A stretch of 64,000 nt of DNA from an uncultured Odoribacter sp. (GTDB lineage Bacteria; Bacteroidota; Bacteroidia; Bacteroidales; Marinifilaceae), in NCBI GenBank assembly GCA_934725835.1, contig CAKVCR010000001.1, positions 1 to 64,000 of the forward strand. The letters run 5' to 3'. Position 1 is the stretch's first letter, and each line of letters starts with the position of its first letter. Shown here in pieces: positions 15,934-23,510 of the stretch. Position numbers and translations under genes: made by a program. The notes under the pieces are model-generated. The model was not told the DNA's origin. It worked only from the letters and a program-made list of their open reading frames with translations, and did not search any database.

Positions 15934-16342
15934 ATAACGCAAGCCTATTTTTACATACAGTTACAACATTTTCTTTTGAAACACATAAAGTGCTTCCAAT
16001 TGCTGACAATGCAATAAATACAACCGGCATCCCGGAAGATATAAAAATTACACCTACACCAATAACACCAATGCCACACAATTTTTGTTTAATGCCAGCA
16101 ATAAGCAACTGTTTCTCTTTTTCTGACATTCGTTTACATTCTTCATATCCAATATTTTTCAATGTTCTTGTAATTTCTCTTGACGCTCCTAAATGCTGAT
16201 TAGCAAGCTGCAATTCAATAGCGAATTCCATATTTCCAACGCTAAAAAGATCCTTTGCTTCCTGGTATTCAATTTTTGCCATTCTTTCAAGTCTATCACG
16301 ATCACGCAACATTTTCTCGATTTTCTTTGATGAAACTAACAT
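15914..16342 (-). CDS. small membrane protein
   Basis: 142 residues. The first 85 are charged and helical, followed by a hydrophobic stretch at about 90-118 (LCGIGVIGVGVIFISSGMPV then FIALSAIGSTL) that could cross the membrane once or as a hairpin. GGAGG precedes the ATG. Its last codons run into the A-rich box of the next promoter. Function unknown. Confidence 0.5.
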   Translation of the reverse strand: MLVSSKKIEKMLRDRDRLERMAKIEYQEAKDLFSVGNMEFAIELQLANQHLGASREITRTLKNIGYEECKRMSEKEKQLLIAGIKQKLCGIGVIGVGVIFISSGMPVVFIALSAIGSTLCVSKENVVTVCKNRLALLTNVNK

Positions 16343-16357
16343 TTTATTTACCTCCGT

Positions 16358-16585
16358 TTATATATAATTGATTCCTGTCTCTGTCCTTTTCGTTGCTTTC
16401 TTGTAAAGTGGCTTTACACTTACAATATCAATTAAAGAATCCGGCTTCAATGCCCCAAATTCCTTGTTATCCCAAACATATCGTTGAAATGTATATTCTT
16501 GTCCATTGGACTTAAAACGGGATTTAAACTCTACCACATACCCAACATATTTATCAATATCTCTTAAAAATTCTATATATGTCAT
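16358..16585 (-). CDS. small hypothetical protein
   Basis: 75 residues: MTYIEFLRDIDKYVGYVVEF followed by a basic, aromatic C-terminus. Compact, possibly a small beta-barrel. Close to both neighbours, so co-transcribed. No family recognised. Confidence 0.45.
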   Translation of the reverse strand: MTYIEFLRDIDKYVGYVVEFKSRFKSNGQEYTFQRYVWDNKEFGALKPDSLIDIVSVKPLYKKATKRTETGINYI

Positions 16586-16598
16586 AATATCGCCCTTT

Positions 16599-16946
16599 CT
16601 ACAGTATCAATCCGAATTTTTTATAACAACTTACCAATAAAGCCAACTGCATGAACTGTTTTAAAGTTCTGTCTGCTTTTAGTTTTCGTCCGTTTTTAAT
16701 AGCTCTATGAATTTCTACCATATTGCCATACATCAAAATATCAACCGAAAATTCATCTTTATATGAAATACGGTACTCATCAACATTGCCAGTAAATAAC
16801 ACGTTCCAGACGTTCCCGAAACAATCTGAAATTTTCCATAATCTCTGATTTTCGTGTGGTCTTTCCATTTCTTCAATTTTGTTTTTGCTCTGGCTAACTG
16901 ATTTTTCAAAATTTTCTTTTGTGGTCTTATTTTCAAATTTTAACAT
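16599..16946 (-). CDS. hypothetical protein
   Basis: 115 residues from MLKFENKTTKENFEKSVSQS. The longer upstream frame overlaps the 16,960 gene for its whole extension and has no ribosome site, so I placed the start at 16,946 after the G-rich GGGGGG. The core WKISDCFGNVWNVLFTGNVD suggests a small beta domain. Function unknown. Confidence 0.45.
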   Translation of the reverse strand: MLKFENKTTKENFEKSVSQSKNKIEEMERPHENQRLWKISDCFGNVWNVLFTGNVDEYRISYKDEFSVDILMYGNMVEIHRAIKNGRKLKADRTLKQFMQLALLVSCYKKFGLIL

Positions 16947-16959
16947 GGTTTTTGCCCCC

Positions 16960-17412
16960 CTATTTAAACAGTTTTCTTGCATCAAAAAAGATTGTTTTAC
17001 CGTCCTTTGTCTCTCTTGCTGCACTCCAATGAAAAGCTGCACGCCCGATACCAGATAACCAAGTTTCACGATCCATATTATCAAGAACGTACTTTCTTGA
17101 TACCTTTTTGTCGTTTTCGTCTTCATACTGCATTACTTCAATAGCTTTTTCAATTTGTGGGATATCCTGGTCAAGATATCCGCACTTTTTGAAATATTTC
17201 TTGTCTGATTCTGATAACTTCATGCTTTCGCCCTCTCTTTCTGTTTTGGTTGCCATTTTATCAATCAACCATTCTACTGACATACCATTTTTAAGGCTTG
17301 CCAGTTCGTCAAACTTCTGCACTGCGATTTCTAACGATTCTTTTTCGCTATATCCTTTTGCCTGGATCAATTTACCAGCTTTTAATACATTATTGTACGT
17401 TTTCCGCTTCAT
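16960..17412 (-). CDS. hypothetical protein
   Basis: 150 residues, charged and mostly helical, ending RETKDGKTIFFDARKLFK. The start overlaps the LPD11-like gene by 23 bases and has its own GGAG. No family recognised. Confidence 0.5.
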   Translation of the reverse strand: MKRKTYNNVLKAGKLIQAKGYSEKESLEIAVQKFDELASLKNGMSVEWLIDKMATKTEREGESMKLSESDKKYFKKCGYLDQDIPQIEKAIEVMQYEDENDKKVSRKYVLDNMDRETWLSGIGRAAFHWSAARETKDGKTIFFDARKLFK

Positions 17413-17845
17413 GCTCTTGAATCTCCTTTATTTCGTTTTTGAGTGCTTCAAAATCCACATCTGTCAACCATTCCGGCTTCTCTTCTTCTGTAAATGAATC
17501 CATGATATTTTCCATTTCTTTTATAATGGTATCAATATCAGACCAGAGACTTGATGATCTGCATTTTCCGGCACAATTGATATAATATTTACAATCAAGC
17601 TGCAATCTGTTTAATAGCATGTATTCTCTTTCTTTTGGACTTCTCACAAAAGGATTTTCGCACTCTACCGGCTCTGTTACTCTGCTGCAAGGTTCTCCGC
17701 AAATTTCGCCACAATCCATATAAGCACCAGTATAAAGGTCTAAACCGTTACGCCCGTTATTTTCATCAAAATAGATTTTACCGTTTTCGTCCTGATAACA
17801 AGGAACTTCCATATAGCCACCGAAACCAATATATTTAACTTTCAT
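17390..17845 (-). CDS. protein with LPD11-like domain
   Basis: 151 residues. The second half (EYMLLNRLQLDCKYYIN, then LWSDIDTIIKEMENIM and KPEWLT) matches LPD11, a domain first described in large polyvalent proteins of mobile elements. The first half has several cysteines (CGEICGEPCS) that may bind a metal. Function unknown. Ribosome site GGAGG. Confidence 0.6.
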   Translation of the reverse strand: MKVKYIGFGGYMEVPCYQDENGKIYFDENNGRNGLDLYTGAYMDCGEICGEPCSRVTEPVECENPFVRSPKEREYMLLNRLQLDCKYYINCAGKCRSSSLWSDIDTIIKEMENIMDSFTEEEKPEWLTDVDFEALKNEIKEIQEHEAENVQ

Positions 17846-17860
17846 TTTTATATACCTCCG

Positions 17861-17882
17861 ATATTTATTATAGTTTATTTAA
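17861..17882 (-). promoter_or_regulatory. recurrent A-rich box without TTGACA
   Basis: Minus-strand AAATAAACTATAATAAATA directly before the GGAGG of the 17,845 gene and overlapping the stop of the 17,875 gene. Confidence 0.4.
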
Positions 17883-18267
17883 AAACACAATCCATAAACA
17901 TTGTATCTAAATGATGTGCCAGAATATTAAAATCTTCCGACTTTTTCAACTTATCAAATACACCTATTAAATACTCCGCTTCTTCTGCGATAGTTTCCGA
18001 ATCGTCCGAAAAGTCTCGGTTGAATTCCATCAGTTTATCTGCCATTTCTTTTGATGTATGCTCAAAATCGCTGTCAATGTCTTCTGTGTTTTCTTCCTGG
18101 TCGATAACTTTTAAATCGCCTCTAATAGAATCATTATCATCGCCGTATTTTTCAAGAATCTTGAAAATTGTCTCAATATCTTCTTTTGATAACTCCGGCT
18201 CATAATATTCTTTATCGCCATCTGAATGCTGCAACATAATTCCGATCACTTTTGATTTTTCTACCAT
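17875..18267 (-). CDS. acidic hypothetical protein
   Basis: 130 residues, very acidic (many Asp and Glu, for example DDNDSIRGDLKVIDQEENTE). Acidic phage early proteins often act as DNA mimics or inhibitors, but no specific match is seen. Good GGAGG start context. Confidence 0.5.
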   Translation of the reverse strand: MVEKSKVIGIMLQHSDGDKEYYEPELSKEDIETIFKILEKYGDDNDSIRGDLKVIDQEENTEDIDSDFEHTSKEMADKLMEFNRDFSDDSETIAEEAEYLIGVFDKLKKSEDFNILAHHLDTMFMDCVFK

Positions 18268-18281
18268 TTTCGCTTCCTCCC

Positions 18282-18530
18282 TTAAAATTCAACCTCTGTG
18301 ATATAATATCTTCCGGCGTTATCTTTTAAATAAAACATTGTATGAATATCTTGTAATTCAAGATAACAAAAGTCAATCATATCATCACTATCTTCTGGTC
18401 TTTCTGTTTGACTCTCAGCAATCATATCAACTTTCATGTTGCTTATCTTTTCAATAGCCATCTTTAACTGATCCAGTGTATTAAATCTTTTACCAACTAA
18501 ATCATATAAAGAAATATCATTTGCTTTCAT
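18282..18530 (-). CDS. small hypothetical protein
   Basis: 82 residues, acidic, with an N-terminal LVGKRFNTLDQLKMAIEKIS and a C-terminal beta strand pair. First gene after the promoter at 18,575. No family recognised. Confidence 0.5.
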   Translation of the reverse strand: MKANDISLYDLVGKRFNTLDQLKMAIEKISNMKVDMIAESQTERPEDSDDMIDFCYLELQDIHTMFYLKDNAGRYYITEVEF

Positions 18531-18574
18531 GTTGTACCTCCTAATTTAAAGTTGTGTTGTTTGTTGTTAGTATT

Positions 18575-18637
18575 ATAATACATTATTTTGGTTTGTTTGT
18601 CAATAGCATCTTGCATTTATTTTTGTTTGTTTATAAA
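18575..18637 (-). promoter_or_regulatory. early promoter, box upstream and in spacer
   Basis: TTGACA (18598-18603) and TATTAT (18575-18580), 17 bases apart. The spacer is AAACAAACCAAAATAATG and a second copy of the box (AAACAAACAAAAATAAATG) lies about 15 bases upstream of the -35. Confidence 0.8.
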
Positions 18638-18666
18638 AAAGAAAATCCGACTTTTACGCCGGATTT
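18634..18666 (-). terminator. rho-independent terminator
   Basis: Minus-strand AAATCCG/CGGATTT stem followed by TTCTTTTTT, just after the 18,682 gene. Confidence 0.8.
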
Positions 18667-18681
18667 CCCTTTTCTCTACAT

Positions 18682-19179
18682 TTACTTAACAATAACGTCA
18701 TAACGTTCAATAATATCATCTATATAGCTTGTTGCTGGATTATATACTAAATATGTTATAATTTCGTCCCCAGGCTGCGCCCCTTCTACGCTTCTATAAC
18801 TGACATAGTGGTCTTCCGCTGATCCGTTCAATTCGTCATCTAATACAATACCCTTTGTACGCTCAACGATAACTTTATCGCCGTTCATACGATTTTCTAA
18901 CATTTCGCCGGTCAACTCAGAGGTTGAAAACACTTCAAAATCTCCGTATTCTTCAATGATTTCTTTCTCTATTTCTTCGCATTTTAATACTGTTTCGTCT
19001 TTTACGGCTTCCGGCTGCTCTGCTTCCAGTTCTTCCGCTTCTAGCACCTCAGAAAACGCCGTATTTTCGTTTTTAACGGCTTTTTTATTATTGCTTGATA
19101 TTTTACCGAACCCCATCAATAAAACGCCTAAAATAGCCACACACAACGCCACAATAACAATATTATTCATTTTCTTCAT
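18682..19179 (-). CDS. membrane-anchored extracellular protein
   Basis: 165 residues. One N-terminal membrane helix at about 6-24 (NIVIVALCVAILGVLLMGF), a low-complexity Glu/Ala linker (EVLEAEELEAEQPEAVKD), then a soluble domain. It is probably exported and anchored. No enzyme motif is seen. It lies in a cluster with a lipoprotein and a tiny membrane protein, suggesting envelope-directed functions. A strong terminator follows. Confidence 0.55.
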   Translation of the reverse strand: MKKMNNIVIVALCVAILGVLLMGFGKISSNNKKAVKNENTAFSEVLEAEELEAEQPEAVKDETVLKCEEIEKEIIEEYGDFEVFSTSELTGEMLENRMNGDKVIVERTKGIVLDDELNGSAEDHYVSYRSVEGAQPGDEIITYLVYNPATSYIDDIIERYDVIVK

Positions 19180-19192
19180 GATATGATCCTCC

Positions 19193-19354
19193 CTATCTTC
19201 TATAATCTTTCTTTTTTAGTTCTTCCCACTGATTCATCCGGCGTTTAAAGTCGGCACATCGTTTTGCTGACTCTATACGCTCATTTTTTATATCTTTTCT
19301 GATTTTAATTTCATCACTGATCCCGAAAATTAAAGTAAACAGTAAACCAAACAT
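19193..19354 (-). CDS. tiny membrane-associated protein
   Basis: 53 residues read directly: MFGLLFTLIFGISDEIKIRK, then a basic helix and an end WEELKKKDYRR. It has one short hydrophobic N-terminal segment and AAAGGAG before the ATG. Tightly placed between two exported-protein genes. Confidence 0.55.
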   Translation of the reverse strand: MFGLLFTLIFGISDEIKIRKDIKNERIESAKRCADFKRRMNQWEELKKKDYRR

Positions 19355-19356
19355 TT

Positions 19357-19767
19357 TTATTTCTCCTTTACAATAATTTCGCCATCTAATACAAATATTT
19401 TTGCGTGATCCTTGAAAACACTGTAATTTCCAGGAAAAACAACCGCTTCATCGTCATTTATTGACTTTGTGCCGTTTGTGCTGATTTTTGCCCACACAAA
19501 AACCTCGTCATCTATATCCTTCCAATAGTCTGCATCCTTGTATAAATCCAAAATTTCGATATTATCCCAAATATCACAATTTCCGGCAGCGTCTACGGTT
19601 GTTAGTTCCTTCGTTTCTGGATTATAATACCCGTTCATATAATATGTGCTAACTTCCCAGTTTTTCGCTGTTTCCGGCTCTTTTACGGCTTCTGTTGCAC
19701 TATTGCAAGCGGTTAAACTTGCAACAATGCTAAATACTGATAATATTGTCAAAATCTTCTTTTTCAT
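19357..19767 (-). CDS. lipoprotein
   Basis: 136 residues with a signal peptide MKKKILTILSVFSIVASLTA and lipobox cysteine at 21 (LTAC). The mature part is a small soluble domain with WEVSTYYMNGYYNPETKELT. GGAGG lies before the ATG at 19,767; the ORF's upstream ATG is ignored because the site overlaps it. Phage lipoproteins often block superinfection, but this is not shown here. Confidence 0.7.
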   Translation of the reverse strand: MKKKILTILSVFSIVASLTACNSATEAVKEPETAKNWEVSTYYMNGYYNPETKELTTVDAAGNCDIWDNIEILDLYKDADYWKDIDDEVFVWAKISTNGTKSINDDEAVVFPGNYSVFKDHAKIFVLDGEIIVKEK

Positions 19768-19785
19768 GGTCAAAACCTCCATTTT

Positions 19786-20172
19786 TTATGCTGCAATCAG
19801 CATTTTAATCATATCAACAAGTTTTTCGTCTGTATATCCTTCTGTAAGCTCCTGAAGGATTTTAACGGTCTTTCTTGTTACCATTTCCCCGACTTCCTCC
19901 CGGTGGATCTCATGCACACTATAAACGCCCTCTGTACCAGTCGGTACACACTTGTTAATAATAAGTGTCGGCACGCTTCCGGCTTTCTTGAAATTTTCAT
20001 ATTTATCATAAAATTCAACGATTACATCATAAATAATTGAATCATCGCCAATTTTCACGATTTTCTTACATCTCTTTTCGCCCCAGGTGCAAAAGAAGAA
20101 TAAATCTAAAGAAAAGCCGTTTTTGCATTTTCCATTGAATTTTTCTAACTGATCTCTTGTTATTTTTGCCAT
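19786..20172 (-). CDS. hypothetical protein
   Basis: 128 residues from MAKITRDQLEKFNGKCKNGF. GGAGG precedes this ATG at eight bases. Soluble, no family recognised. First gene after the promoter at 20,217, heading the exported-protein operon. Confidence 0.5.
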   Translation of the reverse strand: MAKITRDQLEKFNGKCKNGFSLDLFFFCTWGEKRCKKIVKIGDDSIIYDVIVEFYDKYENFKKAGSVPTLIINKCVPTGTEGVYSVHEIHREEVGEMVTRKTVKILQELTEGYTDEKLVDMIKMLIAA

Positions 20173-20216
20173 TTCTAAAACCTCCATGATTTAAAGTTGT
20201 GTTTGTTGTTATAAAT

Positions 20217-20277
20217 ACAATACATTATTTTTGATTGTTTGTCAATAGTGTTTTTCATTTATTTTTGATTGATTATG
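20217..20277 (-). promoter_or_regulatory. early promoter, box upstream and in spacer
   Basis: TTGACA (20240-20245) and TATTGT (20217-20222), 17 bases apart. The spacer is AAACAATCAAAAATAATG, with AATCAATCAAAAATAAATG just upstream. Confidence 0.75.
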
Positions 20278-20578
20278 AATCAAAATAACTAGACTCACGC
20301 AATAAATCAATATTTACTCTCATTTTATCGCTAATATATAACGCTTGTAACTTTCCGGCGTTCACTTGCTCCAATGCTTGTATAAAATCATTATTTGCAA
20401 AAATGTTATTCGATAAAATTTCGTTTTTATCATTTATAACTATCGTATTACCGTTTTCGTCTGATTCTTCATAATTTGCATAATATGCGAAACCTGGCAC
20501 GATCATAGCCAATTCAAAAACGTTTTCCCATTCGTCAACGATTTCCGTATTATATCCCATAATTTTATTTTTACTCAT
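20273..20578 (-). CDS. hypothetical protein
   Basis: 101 residues from MSKNKIMGYNTEIVDEWENV, with GGGAGG before the ATG. Contains FAYYANYEESDENGNTIVIN; similar short proteins occur in clostridial plasmids and phages. Function unknown. Confidence 0.5.
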   Translation of the reverse strand: MSKNKIMGYNTEIVDEWENVFELAMIVPGFAYYANYEESDENGNTIVINDKNEILSNNIFANNDFIQALEQVNAGKLQALYISDKMRVNIDLLRESSYFDS

Positions 20579-20622
20579 TGTAATACCTCCCATTTAATAC
20601 GATTTTGAGAAATTCCCAGGTT

Positions 20623-21072
20623 TTACCCTGGAAACCTCAAAACATTTAATTTATCACACAAAAGATCAATTTTATTTTCGATTTCGTCAAGTTCTTCATC
20701 GCTTGCACCAGATTCTATAGAAATATCAAATTTCTTGTTTAACCGCTCTATTTCTTGTCGAATTTCGTTTTCTTCTTTTGTATTATCTGTCTGAATCGTA
20801 ATATAATATACAGTTCTATACAATACCTTCGTATGTCCTTTTGTACTTCCGTTATACACACTGGATTCTTGCAGCCGAATCTTTTTTCCTGATATGATAC
20901 CACTATAATAAAAAGCGTTTGCATGTCTCCAATTTTCAGGATCTTCTTTTAAATACTTCTCAAAAATCAACCCTTGCTTTTCTGAAATTTGTTTATTTTT
21001 GCAGTGTCCGAAACTTTCAAGAAATATATTTCTAAACCATTCATTGTATTTTGTTTCTCTGATCTTTTCCAT
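20623..21072 (-). CDS. hypothetical protein with C-terminal coiled coil
   Basis: 149 residues. An N-terminal region with YNEWFRNIFLESFGHCKNKQ, a beta stretch, then a charged helix with RQEIERLNKKFDISIE. The C-terminal part resembles the paired helices of DUF-type phage adaptors but is not assignable. Own promoter at 21,119. Confidence 0.5.
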   Translation of the reverse strand: MEKIRETKYNEWFRNIFLESFGHCKNKQISEKQGLIFEKYLKEDPENWRHANAFYYSGIISGKKIRLQESSVYNGSTKGHTKVLYRTVYYITIQTDNTKEENEIRQEIERLNKKFDISIESGASDEELDEIENKIDLLCDKLNVLRFPG

Positions 21073-21118
21073 TGTATTTCCTCCATGTTTATAAGTTGTG
21101 TTGTTTGTTGTTAATTGT

Positions 21119-21147
21119 ATTATACTTTATTATTGTTTGATTGTCAA
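21119..21147 (-). promoter_or_regulatory. early promoter, box in spacer
   Basis: TTGACA (21142-21147) and TATAAT (21119-21124), 17 bases apart. Spacer ATCAAACAATAATAAAG. The leader carries ACAAACAACACAACTTATAA. Confidence 0.82.
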
Positions 21148-21178
21148 GTATTATTTTAAAATTCTTTATTTTAGTGTA

Positions 21179-21209
21179 ATAAAAAAGAGAACCGCCGGAA
21201 CGATCCTCT
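21179..21209 (-). terminator. rho-independent terminator
   Basis: Minus-strand AGAGGATC pairs with GGTTCTCT (wobble pairs included), followed by TTTTTT. It ends the 21,221 operon. Confidence 0.75.
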
Positions 21210-21220
21210 AATTTTGACTT

Positions 21221-21493
21221 TTACGCAATTTTTGAAATTCCATTGATAATATTATCAAAATGGAACTTTTCGCCCGTTTCCACCTTCTCAAATTCCACAC
21301 AAGACGCAAAACATCGAAAAGGTGTAAATATATCGCCGTGGTTCGTGTATGGGCTTCTAGATGTATTCCAGTCAATGCCTAAAACGCCATTTTTGCGATA
21401 TACCCGGAAAACCTTGTTATAGTTCCCCGTTTTGATTTCTTTGCTGCTGCATCCGTATAAATGCACTTTTACAAGATCATTTTCTTTTAACAT
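21221..21493 (-). CDS. hypothetical protein
   Basis: 90 residues from MLKENDLVKVHLYGCSSKEI. GGGAGG lies seven bases before the ATG; an in-frame GTG two codons earlier is too close to it. Small beta-rich protein, possibly SH3-like (LVKVHLYG...VFRVYRKNGVLGID). Function unknown. Confidence 0.5.
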   Translation of the reverse strand: MLKENDLVKVHLYGCSSKEIKTGNYNKVFRVYRKNGVLGIDWNTSRSPYTNHGDIFTPFRCFASCVEFEKVETGEKFHFDNIINGISKIA

Positions 21494-21507
21494 TGCCACG
21501 CCTCCCG

Positions 21508-21678
21508 TTATTGCTCTAATCTCATTATTTCGTTGTCGTTCGCATCATATAAAAAATAGTCAAGACCTAAATAGTCATTTTCAAAATATTCTTGCATTCT
21601 CTTTCTTGCTTCCGACTCTGTACAATTTAACCGCTTTTCTTGCGTTCTTGCTCCGTCTGTTGCCTGAATTGTATACAT
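21508..21678 (-). CDS. small hypothetical protein
   Basis: 56 residues read directly: MYTIQATDGARTQEKRLNCT, then a helix and LGLDYFLYDANDNEIMRLEQ. GGGAG precedes the ATG. Likely translated with its neighbours. Confidence 0.5.
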   Translation of the reverse strand: MYTIQATDGARTQEKRLNCTESEARKRMQEYFENDYLGLDYFLYDANDNEIMRLEQ

Positions 21679-21679
21679 G

Positions 21680-21781
21680 TTATTTTCTCCCTTGAATGGT
21701 TTTATATGCCATTTTAAAAGCTAATTTCTGAGGTAAAAACTTTTTATATTTCAAATAGATTTCGTTAAATTCCTGATACAT
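21680..21781 (-). CDS. tiny basic peptide
   Basis: 33 residues: MYQEFNEIYLKYKKFLPQKL, then AFKMAYKTIQGRK. A strong GGAGGG site precedes the ATG, and the stop nearly abuts the next start. It may be a real peptide or a coupling ORF. Confidence 0.35.
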   Translation of the reverse strand: MYQEFNEIYLKYKKFLPQKLAFKMAYKTIQGRK

Positions 21782-21801
21782 TGCACGCCCTCCAATTTAT
21801 A

Positions 21802-21846
21802 GGGGCTTGCCATTTACAGCTTGCCCCATTTATTATAGTTTGTTTT
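21802..21846 (-). promoter_or_regulatory. A-rich box followed by leader hairpin
   Basis: Minus-strand AAACAAACTATAATAAATG (21827-21846 region) right after the 21,849 stop. It is followed by a GGGGC...GCCCC hairpin (21802-21827) ahead of the 21,781 gene. No TTGACA. The layout repeats that at 13,826-13,884. Confidence 0.5.
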
Positions 21847-21848
21847 TA

Positions 21849-22202
21849 CTAGATGAAAAACATTTCGCCGTTGATTTCTAATGCTATAGCGTCTTGCGTC
21901 ATTTCTTTTTTAAGATCCTCGCATAAATCAATAACTTGATCCAGCTTGTTTCTTAAATCTTTTTCACTTGCATAAGCGAAAACCATTGTTGTTTTCTCTT
22001 TTACAAGTCCGACTGTTGGGCTTGTCCAGTAACCCAGGGCATCTGTTGAGGTTGCACCTCCGAAGCAATCAGATAAAAGCGTTGCTGCCTTGTCTACATA
22101 TTTACTATTATCAATTTCTTCATTGATATTGATTGTTGCCGGTACATAAACCGTAACTTTACTACTCAGTGAAAACACGTTTTTCAGTCTTGCATTTGTC
22201 AT
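21849..22202 (-). CDS. conserved phage protein, DUF3574-like
   Basis: 117 residues. Signature stretches FGGATSTDALGYW and LKKEMTQDAIALEINGEMFF recur in a family of small proteins in Firmicutes phages and plasmids, sometimes labelled DUF3574. The fold is probably a ferredoxin-like alpha/beta. No activity known. Own promoter at 22,254. Confidence 0.6.
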   Translation of the reverse strand: MTNARLKNVFSLSSKVTVYVPATININEEIDNSKYVDKAATLLSDCFGGATSTDALGYWTSPTVGLVKEKTTMVFAYASEKDLRNKLDQVIDLCEDLKKEMTQDAIALEINGEMFFI

Positions 22203-22253
22203 AACTTTTTACCTCCGATAATTTAAAGTTGTGTGTTGTTTGTTTATGTTTGC

Positions 22254-22282
22254 ATTATACATTTATTATTGCTTGTTGTCAA
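22254..22282 (-). promoter_or_regulatory. early promoter inside the end of the upstream gene
   Basis: TTGACA (22277-22282) and TATAAT (22254-22259), 17 bases apart, spacer ACAAGCAATAATAAATG. It overlaps the last codons of the 22,266-22,424 gene. Confidence 0.8.
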
Positions 22283-22424
22283 TACCTTTTTTGAAAATTC
22301 TTTTAAAAAATTTTCTTTCCCATTTTTCATGATCTTTTATGATCTTTTCCGCTGCCTTTTGGCGTTCCGTTGCTATTTCCGTAATCTGGTTTAATTTCTG
22401 GATCAATTCGTCATTCGATACCAT
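22266..22424 (-). CDS. small helical hypothetical protein
   Basis: 52 residues: MVSNDELIQKLNQITEIATE, then a continuous charged helix ending in a basic KRIFKKGIDNKQ. Likely an amphipathic or coiled-coil peptide. The ribosome site is weak (GGGG). Its stop lies within the next promoter's spacer, an unusually compact arrangement. Confidence 0.45.
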   Translation of the reverse strand: MVSNDELIQKLNQITEIATERQKAAEKIIKDHEKWERKFFKRIFKKGIDNKQ

Positions 22425-22458
22425 AATAACGCCCCACTTTCAAATTATTTTATAGTGT

Positions 22459-22476
22459 GCCGGGAGCAATCCCGGC
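22459..22476 (-). other. GC-rich hairpin
   Basis: GCCGGG pairs with CCCGGC between two small genes. No T-run follows on either strand. Possibly an mRNA processing site. Confidence 0.45.
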
Positions 22477-22485
22477 TTTATGCTT

Positions 22486-22695
22486 TTATGCTTCCATCTG
22501 GTAGCCACTGGCAAAGAATACTTCTCTTGTTTCCCAATCAAAAACTTTTGTTCTTTTTGGTTCGCATCTTCTTTCGTTAAATCTTCCGGCGTGCTGGATT
22601 TCAACGTATGTAACAAATTTCGCTGTTCTTTTGATTATTTCAAATTCAATTGAATCAGTCTCTTTATATCTTTTCCCTACCTCAAATTTTCTCAT
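22486..22695 (-). CDS. small hypothetical protein
   Basis: 69 residues: MRKFEVGKRYKETDSIEFEI followed by a basic, beta-rich core RRCEPKRTKVFDWETREVFF. Own promoter. No family recognised. Confidence 0.5.
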   Translation of the reverse strand: MRKFEVGKRYKETDSIEFEIIKRTAKFVTYVEIQHAGRFNERRCEPKRTKVFDWETREVFFASGYQMEA

Positions 22696-22743
22696 CTTTT
22701 CTACCTCCGAATTTTTTAAGTTGTGTTTGCTTTGTTTAATTGT

Positions 22744-22803
22744 ATATTACATTATTATTGTTTGTTTGTCAAGCACTTTTTAAATTTATTTTCGTTTGTT
22801 TAT
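22744..22803 (-). promoter_or_regulatory. early promoter, box upstream and in spacer
   Basis: TTGACA (22767-22772) and TAATAT (22744-22749), 17 bases apart, spacer AAACAAACAATAATAATG. ATAAACAAACGAAAATAAAT lies about 12 bases upstream. Confidence 0.78.
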
Positions 22804-22804
22804 A

Positions 22805-22833
22805 AAAATAAAAAAGGGATCTTTTTTGATCCC
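22805..22833 (-). terminator. rho-independent terminator
   Basis: Minus-strand GGGATC-AAAAAA-GATCCC followed by TTTTTTATTTTT, after the J-domain gene. Confidence 0.9.
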
Positions 22834-22843
22834 TCTTTTACTG

Positions 22844-23317
22844 TTATGCGATTCTGTCAGCATGTCTTTTTTCTATTTCTTCTGATCCGTAAAGGTTGCG
22901 CAATTCGTCCATGCTTAAAGCCCTTTTAGATTTTTTATAATATCTTTCGCCAGCGTGCCAGCTCCACGCTTTTTTCTTTCCGCAATATTTAAAACCGGCA
23001 GCCTTTAAAAGTTCTTTTACATTGTATGTATTACCAGTAACCCAGATCCAGCAACCTATAATTTCAATTTTAACATCTTCTAAGTTGATGATCTTGTTCA
23101 ATGCATCACGGAAAAGCTCATCTTTTGCCTGGTCATATTTCCAAGCGTTTTCATTTTCGTCTGCATTTTTCAAGTTGTTCAATGCTGTTTCATATTCTAC
23201 ATTGATAACTTTTATAGCATCCTCAGAACCGCCGTTATCTGGATGATTCTGTTTTACTAATCTTTTATACTCTTTTCTTAACTCTTCCAGTGTTTTACAA
23301 TTATTGAAATACTTCAT
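22844..23317 (-). CDS. J-domain (DnaJ-like) protein
   Basis: 157 residues. Residues 1-55 form a J domain: LEELRKEYKRLVKQNHPDNG with the HPD tripeptide at 25-27, then helix III VINVEYETALNNL. J domains recruit and stimulate Hsp70. The C-terminal domain (LKAAGFKYCGKKKAWSWH) is typical of phage and plasmid J proteins. It may redirect host DnaK for replication or virion assembly; the target is unknown. It is monocistronic, with its own promoter and terminator. Confidence 0.85.
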   Translation of the reverse strand: MKYFNNCKTLEELRKEYKRLVKQNHPDNGGSEDAIKVINVEYETALNNLKNADENENAWKYDQAKDELFRDALNKIINLEDVKIEIIGCWIWVTGNTYNVKELLKAAGFKYCGKKKAWSWHAGERYYKKSKRALSMDELRNLYGSEEIEKRHADRIA

Positions 23318-23371
23318 AACATTTACCTCCGTATGTGTTTATGTTTTTAAGTTGTGTTTGTTTGTACTTGT

Positions 23372-23437
23372 ATATTATCATGCAATAATAAAGTTGTCAA
23401 GTCTTTTTGTAAATATTTTTATTTTGGTTTGTTTATA
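23372..23437 (-). promoter_or_regulatory. early promoter with reversed box in spacer
   Basis: TTGACA (23395-23400) and TAATAT (23372-23377), 17 bases apart. The spacer ACTTTATTATTGCATGA holds the box in reverse orientation. A normal copy, AAACAAACCAAAATAAA, lies about 15 bases upstream of the -35. Leader: CAAACAAACACAACTTAAA. Confidence 0.78.
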
Positions 23438-23448
23438 AATTTGCGTAA

Positions 23449-23477
23449 TAAAAAAGATCCAGGTTTTGCCCTGAATC
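23449..23477 (-). terminator. rho-independent terminator
   Basis: Minus-strand GATTCAGG pairs with CCTGGATC (one imperfect pair), followed by TTTTTT. Confidence 0.8.
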
Positions 23478-23510
23478 CCTTTTATATTTTCGCCGTTTAT
23501 TATCGTTTTA

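Noticed and set aside
16947..17126. N-terminal extension of the 16,599 gene
   Set aside because: Overlaps the 16,960-17,412 gene completely and lacks a ribosome site.
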